From assembly GCA_918026815.1 (NCBI GenBank), contig CAKJVC010000016.1:110141-174140 (forward strand): 64,000 nt of DNA, written 5' to 3'. The notes under the pieces were generated by a model. The model had not been told where the DNA came from and ran no database searches. It was given only the letters and a program-made list of their open reading frames with translations. Of this stretch, positions 47,810-60,064 are shown in pieces. The DNA comes from Chalara sp. BL73. Lineage: Eukaryota > Ascomycota > Leotiomycetes > Helotiales. Within the stretch, counting starts at the first letter, position 1, and every line of letters starts with the position of its first letter. A program made the translations under genes and the position numbers.

Positions 47810-50321
47810 GCTTGATGGATCTAGTCAAGCGCCTGGATCGCCAAACAACGGAAAGCGCGACGTGCTAAAGATTTCTATGATGTTCTATCACTCGCCGGAA
47901 GATGATATGATGTGGAATAACCAGAGCGGTTGCCACCTGCGGGATATGGAGGTAGATATGTATTCCGTGTAGGCAGCGTTGTGATCGATATGAATCATTC
48001 GGTCTTGGATGAACAATTGAGGTTAGGCACCAAGACGATGAGGCGAACTCGCTTCCCGCAGCCACGTGACGCGGCCAATAGACAGGCTGTATTTGACAAT
48101 TATCCCAACTTATCCCTAAACCTCGATAACAGCCTTGTATTTCTCTCCTCTTTTTGCGAATATAAGCACCGGCGGTATGTTGCCTACCCAAACCAGTTTC
48201 AAAAGTGTGATTCTGACAGAAAAGTCTTCGAATCAACAGCCCACATGCTTGGCTGCAAAATGAGAGCCAGCCAGCCTTAGGGATCAGAGCAAAGAAAGAA
48301 AAATGACTCTGTAAGGAGGTCCATTTTTCTACATTATTGAATCAGAACATGTTTATAGCATGACTGTAGCTTTATTTCGGAACACTTGTGACAAAGAAGT
48401 TGCACATTTTCTATCTCAACGGCATGCAAACCAATGTATAAATTAATTTCTAGGCTACAATGTGCAAATAATTCAAACAATAGGTACTTAAAGACAATAC
48501 TGTAGCCATGACAATCTTGACGCCCCTATTGGATGAATGCGACCATACGAAGGATAAACCTAAAAAGAAATATTATTGAGGGTTGTTCGACCTTTCAATT
48601 TCTAGAATTAACACGAATGCCACATCAAGGGAATTCGCTTTTTGATGGATTTCGAATTTCTATAAACGTATAAGATAATTGCAGCAAAATGCCGGGCAAA
48701 ATTTTGTTTCCACGGCAATTTTCAGCAATGTTTCGTTTACGAGCGTGAACAATGCAAAATTCCCAGACTTGTTCAATACTTTACAAGTTCTAAATTCAAA
48801 GACGTAAATGACAGATAGAGTATCCGATTTAACTTTTCAGGTGTCAAGTTATCCAAATATACATATTCTCTATGTTGTGTGTTTCAGAAGCTATGGACAC
48901 AACCTAGTCAAAGTCACCTAGCGATAGCTCATTTACCTGTTACAACGTAATACAGTCTAAAAATCATATAGGCTACCTGTCACATGAAGTCAATCTACAC
49001 TTTTTTTAATCCATGCATCAGATCTGAGCGGATTCAAACCTTTCAACGTGAAAAGAAAACAAGAAACGAGATTCATTTTAATTAAAACTCTAGTCTCCAC
49101 AAGTTCCCTGCCAGTTATTGTTATCTATACTGGTACAGCAAATACTGGACGGGGATGAATAAAAGCCCATGCGGCAGGCTCCATGCTTCAAACTTTGAAT
49201 TTGGCAGATCCAGACATCTCCATCTATATTGGGAAATTCCCATACCTGTGCCAGAAACGCCAATTTATCTTATCCTGATCTAAGGAGGTATTGTATAACA
49301 GCTTTGTATTAAAGATATGTTTAAGAATAAGTCGACCCGGAACTTGTGTAACATCAGCAGCTTGACAATGAGCAAGAACATGGAAGAGTTTAGAATCCTC
49401 TGCTAAACGGGCGTAGCCCTTCAAAATCTCAAATACGCAGTAAAGGCTAAATAATACACTTTTCTGTTGACTTTTTTAGTAACCAAGAAACATTTATCTC
49501 GCCATTCAGCTCAGTTATCAACGCCAAGCCATGCCCCATACACATGAAAGAAGCTGCAGATCGGCATATCCCGTCTTGGCCTGTCCCCGTTTGATTGTTT
49601 CTGATCATATATGTATGTCTTCAAATTTCCACGTCCAACAAAAACCACGAAAATAAGTCGGAATGGTGTAATGGGTTGGTGTACTCCCTGCTGAAACAAA
49701 CGAATGATGATCTAACAACCCTCCAGTAGCACGTGGGCTTGTGGCTCTTCAAGAATCTACAGGTCGCCTTCAATCTGGGTTCGATTCCCAGTATGTATAT
49801 CCCAAGTTCTCTGATCTTGAATTAAGATGTTAATAAGTGTGATAGGTCCCGACATAATACCTAACAAATACTTTTTGACATTTTTGATTGGTCGGATTGT
49901 GTGCGAGAGCTAAGCGAGATCCTTGTAAAAGCGTGATCTGTGAAAAGGAAGGAAGTAGTTGTTCGTTTATTTCAGGGGGAGCCGTGGATCAAAAGGACTT
50001 TCTTTTAAAAGGAGGAATGAACAAATGGAGGGTGTTTTTTTTTTTTTGCAATTCATTATGCGATGATTAGACCACTTTATCGTTGTGAATCTAAAAAATC
50101 TTGAATTGTCATATGCTACGGAAACCTGTCCGGCAACGTGTTCTTCTTACTATCTGTCTTTAGGACCCATATCATATCAATCATCAAAGGAGAGTAAAAG
50201 CTAAAGGGGGGCAAACAATAAAAGAAGAAATTCAAAATCAACCCGAACTGACCCAAAACCATTCATCACCAACCCATACCCATCCTATACCCAACCAAGA
50301 CTCCTCAAACTCTCCTCATCA
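47810..50321. other. Gene-free, AT-rich stretch
   Basis: About 2.5 kb with no recognisable gene. The frame at 47930-48280 overlaps the RING gene promoter and is not convincing. From about 48300 to 50100 the DNA is A/T-rich with many stops in all frames, like decayed repeat DNA. A tRNA-like T-arm lies at 49775-49791. Confidence 0.45.
49775..49791 (+). other. tRNA-like T-arm (B-box), probable relic
   Basis: A perfect 5 bp stem CTGGG/CCCAG encloses TTCGATT, and the stretch GGTTCGATTCC matches the internal B-box of a pol III promoter. A 5 bp stem with one G-T pair also lies upstream at about 49740-49763, but its loop is too long for an anticodon arm. The seven bases after the T-arm find no partner at the expected 5' distance. 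It is more likely a tRNA or SINE fragment than a working tRNA gene. Confidence 0.25.
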
Positions 50322-52451
50322 TCATCCAGTCTTTTCCGTGATAATCTCCTCCAGCACGCTCCCCTTCCGCCCCACTCTATCACTGACAGCCCTCTGCACA
50401 CTATCATAAACGACATCAACATCCTCCTGTCTCCATCCCTCACCATCCACCAAGTCCCAACCAGCCCTGACGAAACGCTCTTTCACGCTCGCCGACAATC
50501 CCACGATACGGAATTGCACCTCTTTGCCAGCATACAACCGGATATCCTGCTTCAGCTCGCCCAGCGCCAAGATCGCAGTGACATCCACAAAGCTGACCTT
50601 GGTGAAGTCCCAGACCACGATGGAAAGAGGGGTATCTCTGAGGATGACATTGTGTTCCTTTCGCAGACGATCGACCCGCCGTTCTGAAGCGACGGACCAG
50701 GAGCGATCGCGGGGTGAGGAGATCATATGGTCGACGACCTTCTCGTAGATAAGCTGTATCGCCTCCAGCGCTGTCCTCTTGCCCCTGGAGGCATTAGGGT
50801 AGAAGATTGAGTCTGTGAAAGAAATCACGACGCTGTCGTTTGGAATGTTGAACTCCGGGTCCCTGACCTTGATGCTGGTCGGTGTGGTTGGGGAAGAAGG
50901 CTCCTCGGTGGCGTTGGAATGGATCTTCGGCGAAACGAAAGCGGAACGCAGCATTGTCCAGACAACACTGAAGGCTGCGCCTAACCCGATGCCGATCTCA
51001 GCAGAGATGAAGATTGTGATCCAGAAGCAGAGCATGGAGGCGATAAAGTCGGCGAGGGAGATGCGCCAGTAGCGGTAGAAGGCTGAAACGGGACCGAAGA
51101 GGTGGACCACAGCCATGATCTGCATGTTTTAGTACGGCCCGTACGAAAAGAGCTTGAACTTACGATGATTGCAGCAAGAGTAGACTTGGGCAGCCAGTAT
51201 AAAGCAGGGGAGAAAACGTAGATCGTCAGAAGGATGAAAGAAGAGGTAACAAGCCCGTTCAACGGAGTCTTGACACCACATTCCGAGTTGACAGCTGTTC
51301 GACTCATGGCACCACCGACGGGCATCGCTCCGAAGAAACTGTTGACCATGTTCGTTACGCCAAGGTAATTGAGCTCCTGGCTCTGATCGATGGCATAGCC
51401 GTTCCTTCGTCCAAAGGCCTTGCCGACAGCAAGATGCTCCAGGGTACACGCCACAAGAGGCGCAACAGCGCGGGTTGCAACCTTCGAGATCAAGCCAGTG
51501 TCGTGCGCCTTGGGAGGGACAATTCCGTGTGTATTAACCTTGCTGATAGCCCAGAGCACATCGTCGCCCCGATCCTTATTCACGAGGTAGCTTATCAACG
51601 TGAAGATCACCAGCACGATGACGGCTCTACTGCTGGCAATGTACCTGATCAGGAAGTGTTTCTTACCCCATTTCTTGCCTACCTTCTCGAGCGCGAGGAG
51701 GACTGCAATTGTGCCGAATCCGACACCACAGGTCGGTCCGTTCCAGTCTGGAAGACGCTTGAGGACGTTGCCGATGATGTTGAAAACTCCGTCAGGGACG
51801 CCGCTAAGACCGATAAGATTGCCAATCTGGCCAGTCCCGATGATCAGAGCTGTGGCAGAGATGAAGCCGGTGAGCACGGGGACGGAGACGTAGTCGAGAA
51901 GAAAGCCGAGACCTAGAACACCGAGGGCGAGGGAGTAGACTCCAACCATGAAGGCTACGGCATTTGCTATTGCCGCAATTCCATACTCGTCCTTGAGGTC
52001 CCGGACGATTTCGGCAGTGAGAAGTCCCAGAATGGAAGTTGGGCCAGTGGAAAGATCTATAAAGTTGATCAGCTTCCAGAGAAAATCAGAGCTCAGAGCA
52101 GAAAGCCATACCTTTAGAAGTTCCCATAAACACACAGACAGCTGCGGGAATCCAGCTGGAGTACAGGCCGTTCTCGATGGGAATAGTTGCAATCTTAGCA
52201 TATGCAAGTCCCTGGGGGATGAGCATCACCCCGATGGTCAACCCGGCAATGAAGTCCGTCAACAACCATGATGGATGATACCTCGGAAGCCATTGTACTA
52301 TCGGGACTTTGTCCAAAAGATAATACTTCGCAGCGGAAGGAAACTTAGGCGCTCCATTGACGATAAAGCTCTTGGCTCTGTTGGTAGTCGTATCTGTCGC
52401 TACCATTGTTCGGAACGCATCTGCGTTCTTGTTGACTGAGAATTTCCCCAT
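50322..52451 (-). CDS. SulP-family sulfate permease with STAS domain
   Basis: Imports sulfate, or a related anion, across the plasma membrane. Three exons, 52451-52112, 52056-51164 and 51119-50322, give 676 residues; the introns are 55 and 44 bp, GT-AG. The family signatures are present: YHPSWLLTDFIAGLTIGVML and PQGLAYAKIATIPIENGLYS in the first exon, then SVPVLTGFISATALIIGTGQ, and MPVGGAMSRTAVN in the core. About ten to twelve membrane segments are visible. The cytoplasmic C-terminus is a STAS domain of about 120 residues (VVWDFTKVSFVDVTAILALG), which regulates transport. The first intron removes a short in-frame block and rebuilds the conserved DLSTGPTSI junction. The gene is intact, in contrast to all recognisable genes to its right. 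Sulfur limitation usually controls such genes, but no control site was identified. Confidence 0.9.
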
Positions 52452-54471
52452 TGTGGATCTGGAGATAAGTCGTGAATTTTAGGATACCGATGAGTCCGAC
52501 AGAAGAGGGCATTCACGATATCTAAACGATATACAGATACTCCACAACGAGGTGACTTCACCATATAAACAACTTAGCCATCAACTTGAAACTAAGTCAC
52601 TGGATCCTTTGTCGCACTTGCCAAGTTCTGTGACAATAGTCAAGCTTTGCTTTGGCGTTGTGCCAATAGTGGACTATAGCTTTCCTAGCGAAGCTGAGTG
52701 TAGTCTCAACATGGCAGACGAATCCTTCCCCTCCTTCGGCCCTTTCTCGCTTTCTCGCTCATGATCGGCATCTATTATGCCCTCGAAATAGATAGAATAG
52801 ATAGATATCATCCTGCAAGTTGCCATTGTGGAAGGTGGCTCAGGATGGGGACTTGTGTGACTTGGATGACCCGTGTTGGTGTTTGCTAGGGTCATGTGTG
52901 ACGACAACCGCTTTACTGGCCATGCACGATGACTGGAAGTTTACACTTATTGGAATGAGGAACAATACATTACATGATTATCATCTCGGCGCCTAACTCA
53001 TACTAAAAGTAGCATGTTCTACAACTGCTTAATACATTTGGGTTCACAATTTTGCCATGCATGTTTGTCTTTGATGAAATATTTTAAGATCAGTCTGAAT
53101 GGGCATATATAGATCGGACTATTATAGATCAGATATACGAGTGCCAACGGTAGTTGCAATGGATGGATATATCCGAATGGTGGCAAGCCCCTGACCATTA
53201 GCGAGTATCTTGGCACGATCCTGACAGTAACAATTGAAAGAATTGTGGGTATACCAGTGAGCTTTCTTGATTTCTTCAGCTTGGCTTCATGTTTATTAGG
53301 CTTGTACCTTACTTCTGAACAGAAAGAAACGTGCAAGCCTCGAATGCTCACTTGACTCAAAACGTGGAAACCTCCCATTCCGGCATCAAGTTGCTGCACG
53401 GTGAACAAAATGAGCCTTGCTGGCAGGGTAATAGAGTTGCCGCGTTTTAGTTCAGAGATGTCATTCATAGATCTGCATTTTTGACTGGATATTAGAAGTC
53501 TATCGCTCTATCGCTCGGTCAGGGATAGCACCTGATCATCTTTACCAGATACCTGATATGACAGGGACTCATCGTTTCAGCGTCTAGAGCCACCAGGAAT
53601 ACCCTTTTTTCGGGAGTTTTCCGGCTGAGGACCACTGAAAATCAAAGTCAGTGCGCTCGTTTGGATCTGCATCCTCCATGAGTCGTTCACTTTTCCCAAA
53701 AGCTTGACAGCCCATATGCATGCATCTGCATGTCAGATCGTACAGAAACGACCATGCAAGGCAACCCTACAATCAACATTGATTCTTTTGTAAATAAAAT
53801 GACCCAGTATACACCGCATCTATGTATGAAGATTGCAGCACACCTTTTCGAATGACCTTTCGTTGGAGTTGGGAAAGAGTCGTGTGTCGTTGCGAGTGGG
53901 TCAAGATCAGCAACTTACCTAGGCGGAGCCACTCCGCTATACAAGGTTCCCCGCTACTGTGGCTACGGTATATATTCCAGAAGAGAAACGGTGCGGCGGG
54001 AGTATGGCCGTGTTGGGGCAGTGGCCCATTGAATGCGTGGACATGCGGGGTACGGAGGAGCGGGTATTTGTAACCCGTGATGCTCCTCGCTTGTTGTGTT
54101 TCCATGTAGGGGAAAGTCAAATCAGTACCTGGTACGAGATTGCTCCAATCACGGGCACAGTTGCAACTCTGACATTCAAGACTGCATACATGCAGTCCCT
54201 AAGATGTTCTCATAGATGCCTTGATATAGTCACTGTGGTAAGAAACAGATATGTGGAACACTAGAAGAAAAGAGGACGTTTGATATCTGCTACCGATCTC
54301 TGAAACATCCAAATTGCACAGCAAAGTAGGAAGTGCCAGACTGAGTGAGTTGTGGCTATGTCCAGAGCCTTCAATATCCTCGCCAGAAATGACAGGCAGC
54401 CTGAATCTATTTCAAAGAAATCCCAAAAATATGTTTTACAACGGCCACAGAGAGCTGTGGACTTGGTTTGT
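52452..54471. other. Intergenic region between the permease and the oxalate decarboxylase
   Basis: About 2 kb. The left part holds the permease promoter. The 149-codon frame on the - strand at 53019-53468 has no family resemblance and is treated as chance. I see no transposon motif. Confidence 0.45.
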
Positions 54472-56147
54472 TCATAGCTCATCGGTATGGGCTTCCTCAG
54501 CAGTCTCATCCTCGAAGTCAGGCTTGGTCACCTCGTCCTTCTCTGCAGTCTGCACCTTTGCCCAGAATTTCTCTCCATTCTCCGGGTCATCAGCAAATAG
54601 ATGGTCAATCACCATCTTCTTCGGGGTTTCACCCATCCATTGAAACAAGGAAAAGTCTCTGAATTCATCTGCACGGAAAACCTCAAGCATCTCAATCGGC
54701 TCATCGCCAATGTTCTCCACGAAGTGACCCATGTTTCTTGGAACAATGCCGACGTCGCCCGGCACATAGTCGAAGGTCCGCGCCGTACCTTCAGATCCGA
54801 AGATCGTAACACGAGCTCGGCCCTTGATGAAGAAAGACCATTCGTCTGCGTTGGGGTGCCAATGCATTTCCTGCTCAGATTAGCTTCGGTGTAACAATGA
54901 TATATTGGGGTAAGGCATTGCTCCAAGACATATTCATCCTCAAGCGGTCCATGCGCCGTCAGTGTGTTGAGGTCTTGGAAGCGTTGGGAAGTCTTAGAAG
55001 CCTTCGGGGATGGAGAGCCATGGACCGCAAAGCTTGGTACTTACTCGGATAGCCCCTGGTTCAATAATTGCGTGAGCTGCAGCCACAGTCTTGGAGAGGG
55101 GAAAGTTCTTGGAATCAGTGATTCGAACTTCACCACCGCTTGTCTTTTGGGAACCTGGTCCAGCATCTTGTGAGTGAACTTGTATTTCGACCTCTTGACG
55201 CCCTTTCCGCTTGGCTTCTCCTCGTCGATACTTCCTGGCACTGACCCTTGGAAGATATACTTCTCTCCTTCTGGAATATGTGCGAAGACCTCGGGGGCCA
55301 AATTGAAGTTCTTAGCAATTACAGATTTTGGAGTATGGGCTATGGCAAGTCAGCGGTATGCAGGGTAGGAAGAATAATGCAAGTACCTAGCCAGTCAGTC
55401 AAAATAAACGTCGACTCTTCTGAGAAACCGCCGTCATCGAATACCAGAAGGAATTCGGTGCCGTTTTCACCAAGACCCTGCAATGAGTGTGGCACTCCGC
55501 TTGGGAAGTACCATAAGTCGCCCTTTTCAGATCATCGAAAAAGCTGCCCCCTCGTAGTCAATTGCGGTGACGCGGACCTCTCCGTCAAGGACATATGCCC
55601 ATTCTGCCTCCTTATGCCAATGAAGCTCGCGAATGACGCCTTGATCGAGTCGCATGTTGACGCTGGCAAGCTCAACGCTGGAGCCCAGCTCTCGAACAGT
55701 TGTTTGTCTTGTCCAGCCACCTTCCTGTTGTGCATTACATCAGCCCAGCGTTGTGATGGAACTGGGATAATTTCTTACCTCAATCCTGATGTGGGAGTCT
55801 GCGAAGCTCCAGCGCATATTCTTCATGTTGCCGCTATCTGTGCTAGGTGGGCGCACCAGATCGGGGCTCTGCCGTGAGCGCGCCCCATTCCATGGTCCCA
55901 GCACCGAAGCTCCCAAGCCATTCCTGTATGGCAATGGGTCCAATTTGTTTCCCACTGCATCAACTGCATTATCATAGGGGTCATTGTTTCCTGGCGTGTA
56001 TGGAGGAGAATTCTTCGTCTTGCGGAGGTTCGAACGTAGTGGCTTGCCATCGAGGAGTCGTTGACGCGGACTGTCTTGGACAGGAACGCAATGGCCAAGC
56101 TCGCTCAATGCGATGCCAGCGGCAAGTATCGAGGTTAGAAACTGCAT
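54472..56147 (-). pseudogene. Oxalate decarboxylase (secreted bicupin) with three apparent frameshifts
   Basis: The family converts oxalate to formate and CO2, with a Mn-binding cupin in each half. Four exons can be traced: 56147-55779, 55724-55387, 55339-55045 and 54870-54472, with introns of 54, 47 and 174 bp. A signal peptide (MQFLTSILAAGIALSELG) is present. Both metal motifs are recognisable: ELHWHKEAEW in cupin 1 and EMHWHPNADEW in cupin 2, along with GDVGIVPRNMGHFVENIGDE. The frame is broken at three points: near 55545 (T run), near 55535 (A run) and near 55095 (C run). Each break is explained by loss of one base from a homopolymer relative to the family reading. Splice sites and domain order are otherwise intact. 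Either the gene is recently dead or the sequence has base-calling errors. In fungi this enzyme protects against oxalate. Confidence 0.75.
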
Positions 56148-57104
56148 TGTAAGGCCAACTCGATATTGAAGAACAATTGGAACTGTCAATGGTGAAGACA
56201 ATGGAGCAAGTAAAGAAATACAGCGAGCGTGATGGGAAGCTTGAGCGCCTTTTGGAGATGGCATACGGTTGACCACAAGCTTCACCCAAGCCTCTCGGCG
56301 CGACTCTAGCTACCTCCCAAGCATCGACAAGCCTTCCGATGGACCCTCCCCGCCATCTCGTCCATGGGGGTAACGGGTTTCATTGTGAGGTTTGCCGAAT
56401 GATGACCGAGCACTTCCTTGATAAAGATGCCGAAGGATCCCCGCCGCGACACGGCTGACACGGTTGCCACGGCTATGACGGGGTAAGGTATACGCAAGTT
56501 GGTTGACACTCGTGGGTGATGAGTGGTGGGAATGAGATGGCTGGGGGATGATTTGTGGCGAGTTGTAGTGCTAATTGTGTGCTGGTGATTATTGACGACG
56601 ACGCTCGGACGTGGGGCAAGTATAGTCTGAAATGACCAGCCTTGGCCCGGTTTCCTCTGATGCGTCAACTGAGGGGCAAGAGAGGGGGCATTATACTTCA
56701 GGTTAGTATGCACCCCTAAGTGGCACATTTACTGCATAAACACACTGTCCACACACGCTACTGGTTTCCACTTCTAGGGCCCAGCCTCCCCAACCCCCGT
56801 CCGCCATCACATCACCGCCGTTTACCCTGAACCTGGCCCTGAATCTGGACCTCAAGTTTGTTTTATGGCTGCAGACATTGGGGGCTGGCAGGCTGGGTAA
56901 TAGGGTTCTGAGTTAGGGGGCTGGGCAACAGTGTCTCCGAGGTTGCTCCTTTTAGATATTCCATTTGGACATTACATGACATTACATGACATTAACATTA
57001 CACCAGAAAGACAAATCATTGAAACCGCCTGCGAAACCCTCCAAAGTAGGGGATTATATGCTACCCATCACGCACCAACCAACACACCATTCTCACTTGA
57101 TATC
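56148..57104. other. Divergent intergenic region
   Basis: Holds the promoters of the oxalate decarboxylase (left) and the truncated DUF1275 gene (right). A short tandem repeat (tgacattaca twice, plus a partial copy) lies at about 56975-57001. No gene is seen. Confidence 0.45.
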
Positions 57105-57463
57105 ATGGCCCAATCCAATGGCTATGGGACCGTGGGCGATTCCGAGCCGGCAGTCAACAGTGGCTCACGTGAAGGAGGAGGAGGAGGAGCTGATGAGGAC
57201 CAGCCGTTGCTGCCGCGAGCCAACTCGAAGCCTAATCTACGCAAGAAGTTGATGACCAATGTGCATCGAGATTGGGCTGATGTGGTTCTTCTGTTGTGTT
57301 ATGTCATCACCGGACTGCTGGACAGTGCATCGATATCGACTTGGGGGTCATTCGTTTCCATGCAAACGGGTTCGCTCTTCCATTCCTAAAAACTGATGGA
57401 ATCTGGATACTGATGTTTGGTTTAGGAAACACCGTCTACATCGGCCTTGGGTTGGCTGCGCCA
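57105..57463 (+). pseudogene. 5' part of a DUF1275 membrane-protein gene, cut off at a junction
   Basis: Exon 1 (57105-57369) encodes a Gly/Glu-rich head, then NVHRDWADVVLLLCYVITGL and DSASISTWGSFVSMQTG, the opening of the DUF1275 (YoaK-type) membrane family. A 56 bp intron (57370-57425) joins it to a short exon 2 reading GNTVYIGLGLAAP, the expected continuation. Homology stops at about 57463. From there the DNA is the antisense of an FAD oxidoreductase gene. The remaining four to five membrane segments are absent, so this is a truncated, nonfunctional fragment. Confidence 0.72.
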
Positions 57464-57942
57464 AATCCCGAGCCAGTTGCAATGAGCAGGAAGTCGTATG
57501 GAATGGCACCTCCAGATCTGAGTTTGACAGAACCACGTTCAATAGTAGTGACACGGTCTTTAACCCATCGTACAGATGTACCTACAAGGTATGGCCCATA
57601 AGGAATAAACGCCTTGTGTTCCTCTTTCACAACACAGAAGCGCGGCAACACCCAAGTAAAGTGAAAGTGACTGTTCGGTTCGATCACGACGACCCTATAG
57701 GGGCTGTCTTTTGGAAGGGCCGTCGCAATGAGATGTGCTGCAAAGTACCCCGCGTAAGACGCACCAACAATCACGATGGAGCGCGATCCGGGTTCCTCTT
57801 TCAGATCGCCATTGCTCCTGTTTCGGCGAAGGAGGCTGTTGACCTTTCTACTAAACCAACGTCCAAGAAGGTCAGACGAAAAACTCAGGGCAAAGACAAT
57901 GACCTCTCCCACGAGGAGTACTTTTTGGATCCTTGAGCCCAT
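57464..57942 (-). pseudogene. 5' part of an FAD-dependent oxidoreductase (AMID/NDH-2 type), cut off at the same junction
   Basis: Starting at 57942 (or 58002 in frame), the frame has a hydrophobic N-terminal segment (VLLVGEVIVFALSFSSDLLG) and a Rossmann dinucleotide motif, SIVIVGASYAGYFAAHLI. It continues with VVVIEPNSHFHFTWVLPRFC and ends its homology at PYDFLLIATGS, where a full enzyme would go on for about 250 more residues including the NAD(P)H domain. Immediately afterwards the sequence belongs to the DUF1275 gene on the other strand. The two fragments therefore face each other tail to tail at one breakpoint. Confidence 0.72.
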
Positions 57943-58002
57943 GGCTCCCTCCAAAAGATGGGCTTGGCGTTGAAAATTATTGTGTGCACGTGAAGGAAGC
58001 AA

Positions 58003-60064
58003 AATATGCAGAGAAAAAGGTAGGTCGTATGTGAGATGATCTGATAAGATGCACGAGATAAATGAGGCTATTGAACGGCCTATTTAAAGCCGGAGCGGAC
58101 CACTCGGCGAGTTTTGTTCGGCTTTAGTCTCGGTTCTACATGCATGACCCAGGCAATTACCCGAGTCACGGCGGTGAATTCTCGACCTTCAGAGAGTTTC
58201 GAATCTTTTGTTAGGTTCTCAAGTGAACGAACATATATAATTATATTGCACACTAGATTTTGGCCAGCGGCATATCTCAGAAAGGAAGCAACTGACAACT
58301 TTTCATTATTTTCTGGTTTGACGCAGCAAAAGAACAGGTAGAATCCACCGAAATAGCGTAAAAAGCAAGACTTGTGGGTGAACCCAATTCAAATATCATG
58401 GAAATTGATGTCCATTGTCTCGCTGTAGACGAGCAAGCAATTTCAGGTCTGAGCCGAGAGTTATCACCGTACAGCTTATGACCGTAAAAACTATGGCCGC
58501 CCACATCATCGACCAACAGCTTATCTCCGCACCCGCGTTTGATGCTCGCAGGCAGACTCACTTGCACCAGTATAAAGGCAGAGAAGAAAGTCAACCCAAA
58601 TGCACAAACAAGACATTTCTCAGAAACGAAGCCGTCTTCAAAATCTTGTCTGGTTGTCTCATTATATATTGACAACGCCTGGCGATATCCCAAACCGCAG
58701 CTGCGGGTCATTGAACTATTTCGGTTTGCAGTAGGATGCGACTGGTGTTACTTGTTCCTCAACTCTGGGTATGTCTACAGACTGACTGACGGTTAACGGT
58801 GGGGCATCGAAAATGGCGCGAAACGCCTTTTCATCCGATATGGTGTTTGGCTTGGATGGATCGCACACCATTCTACCAGGCAACTCTCCGATATCGATCG
58901 TAAGCTCTATCAAGTTCTGATAGATCTACATCTTGAGCTATTTTTAAAGGCGTGCCCTGCTGTGTTGCGACTGTTAGTTCTTGTTGTGGCGTCTTGGTCT
59001 TTCTTGCGCATGATGATAGCTCAGAGGTAAGCTGGTACAGCCTGTTGGCTCAACATGACAGCTGCGTGCCTCGGTTGGAGCATAGTAGTGTAGCCACTGA
59101 TTTAGCTTCAAAAATAATTGCACTTTCCTCATGTAGCGTGGATTGCGATGTTGCACAGTGGTAACCTATTTATCACATCTATTGAGGCATTTAAAAATGC
59201 AACCTTAAGCGAGTCCGTGCCGTCCACCCAAAAGAGGCTTGGCTTTGCAAGGAATAGATCTGATAACTTCCGGTTCTCGTATTGGAGCTTGGCCCACACT
59301 TGCCGTGATCTGATAAGATAATTGGTTGTTATGCACCGTCGCAATATAAGATAGTTTTCAGAGAACTAGGGGAAACGGCACCGTGGTTGTCATGAAGTTC
59401 TTCATATAGTCGGCTTTCTATTGAGAACTGAGTTCGTAGAGTAACAAAAAGAAGCAAAATCATCTTTACCAACCAAGTCCTCGACGTAGGTTGTCCTACA
59501 AAAACTGCACGCAACCGAACCAAACTAGTCTGGCGGCTAGGTCAGTGCAAGGTGAGTTTTGGCGCGTGGTAAAAGTTTGGTGCGCTATGATACAGTACTA
59601 GGAAGTTAGACACGGGACATTATGAGATGGTGAAGTAATCTAATCCTTTAGGCACCCCGCCCACTTCAAGACTACTTCCTTTGTGCAACTTCGGCATCCC
59701 AGTAGTGGCAACCGACTTGTTTGATTGCATTTTGCTTAGATATCTAGGCTGTACGCCTGAAGTAAATGCTTAGTCGAGCCGTGGCATTATAGACGCCAAG
59801 GAAGAACGCAGCACTCTCTATGGCTGAGGGTAAGCCAATGTCAAAAACACGGGTAGCATCATTCCACCTTCCTCCAACACCTGGTCCGTACTGCCAGCCA
59901 AGTCGGCTGAAATAAGGAATATATCATGGCTAGTTCTGCTCCAGCAATGGTTGCTTATGAAGCTCCCCTCATTCTTCGATATCCCATTTCAACCAAAATC
60001 CAGAGGAGATAAGACGCCTTCGTACGCAAGCCGACATCTGCATTAACATATAGCACTTCGCACC
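58003..60064. other. Gene-poor stretch with weak protein-like frames
   Basis: Frames on the - strand at 58277-58711 and 58716-58913 look somewhat protein-like (for example LTIDIGELPGRMVCDPSKPN) but match no family I recognise. The rest is AT-rich. The region may be the remains of another broken gene. Confidence 0.35.

Noticed and set aside
47930..48280. 116-codon frame on the + strand upstream of the RING gene
   Set aside because: Lies in the RING gene promoter with an antisense frame of similar length; no family resemblance.
53019..53468. 149-codon frame on the - strand
   Set aside because: No recognisable family, uneven composition, and no supporting start or splice context. Probably a chance frame in intergenic DNA.
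58277..58913. Two - strand frames with some protein-like stretches
   Set aside because: No recognisable motif and no consistent splice join. Noted as possible relics only.
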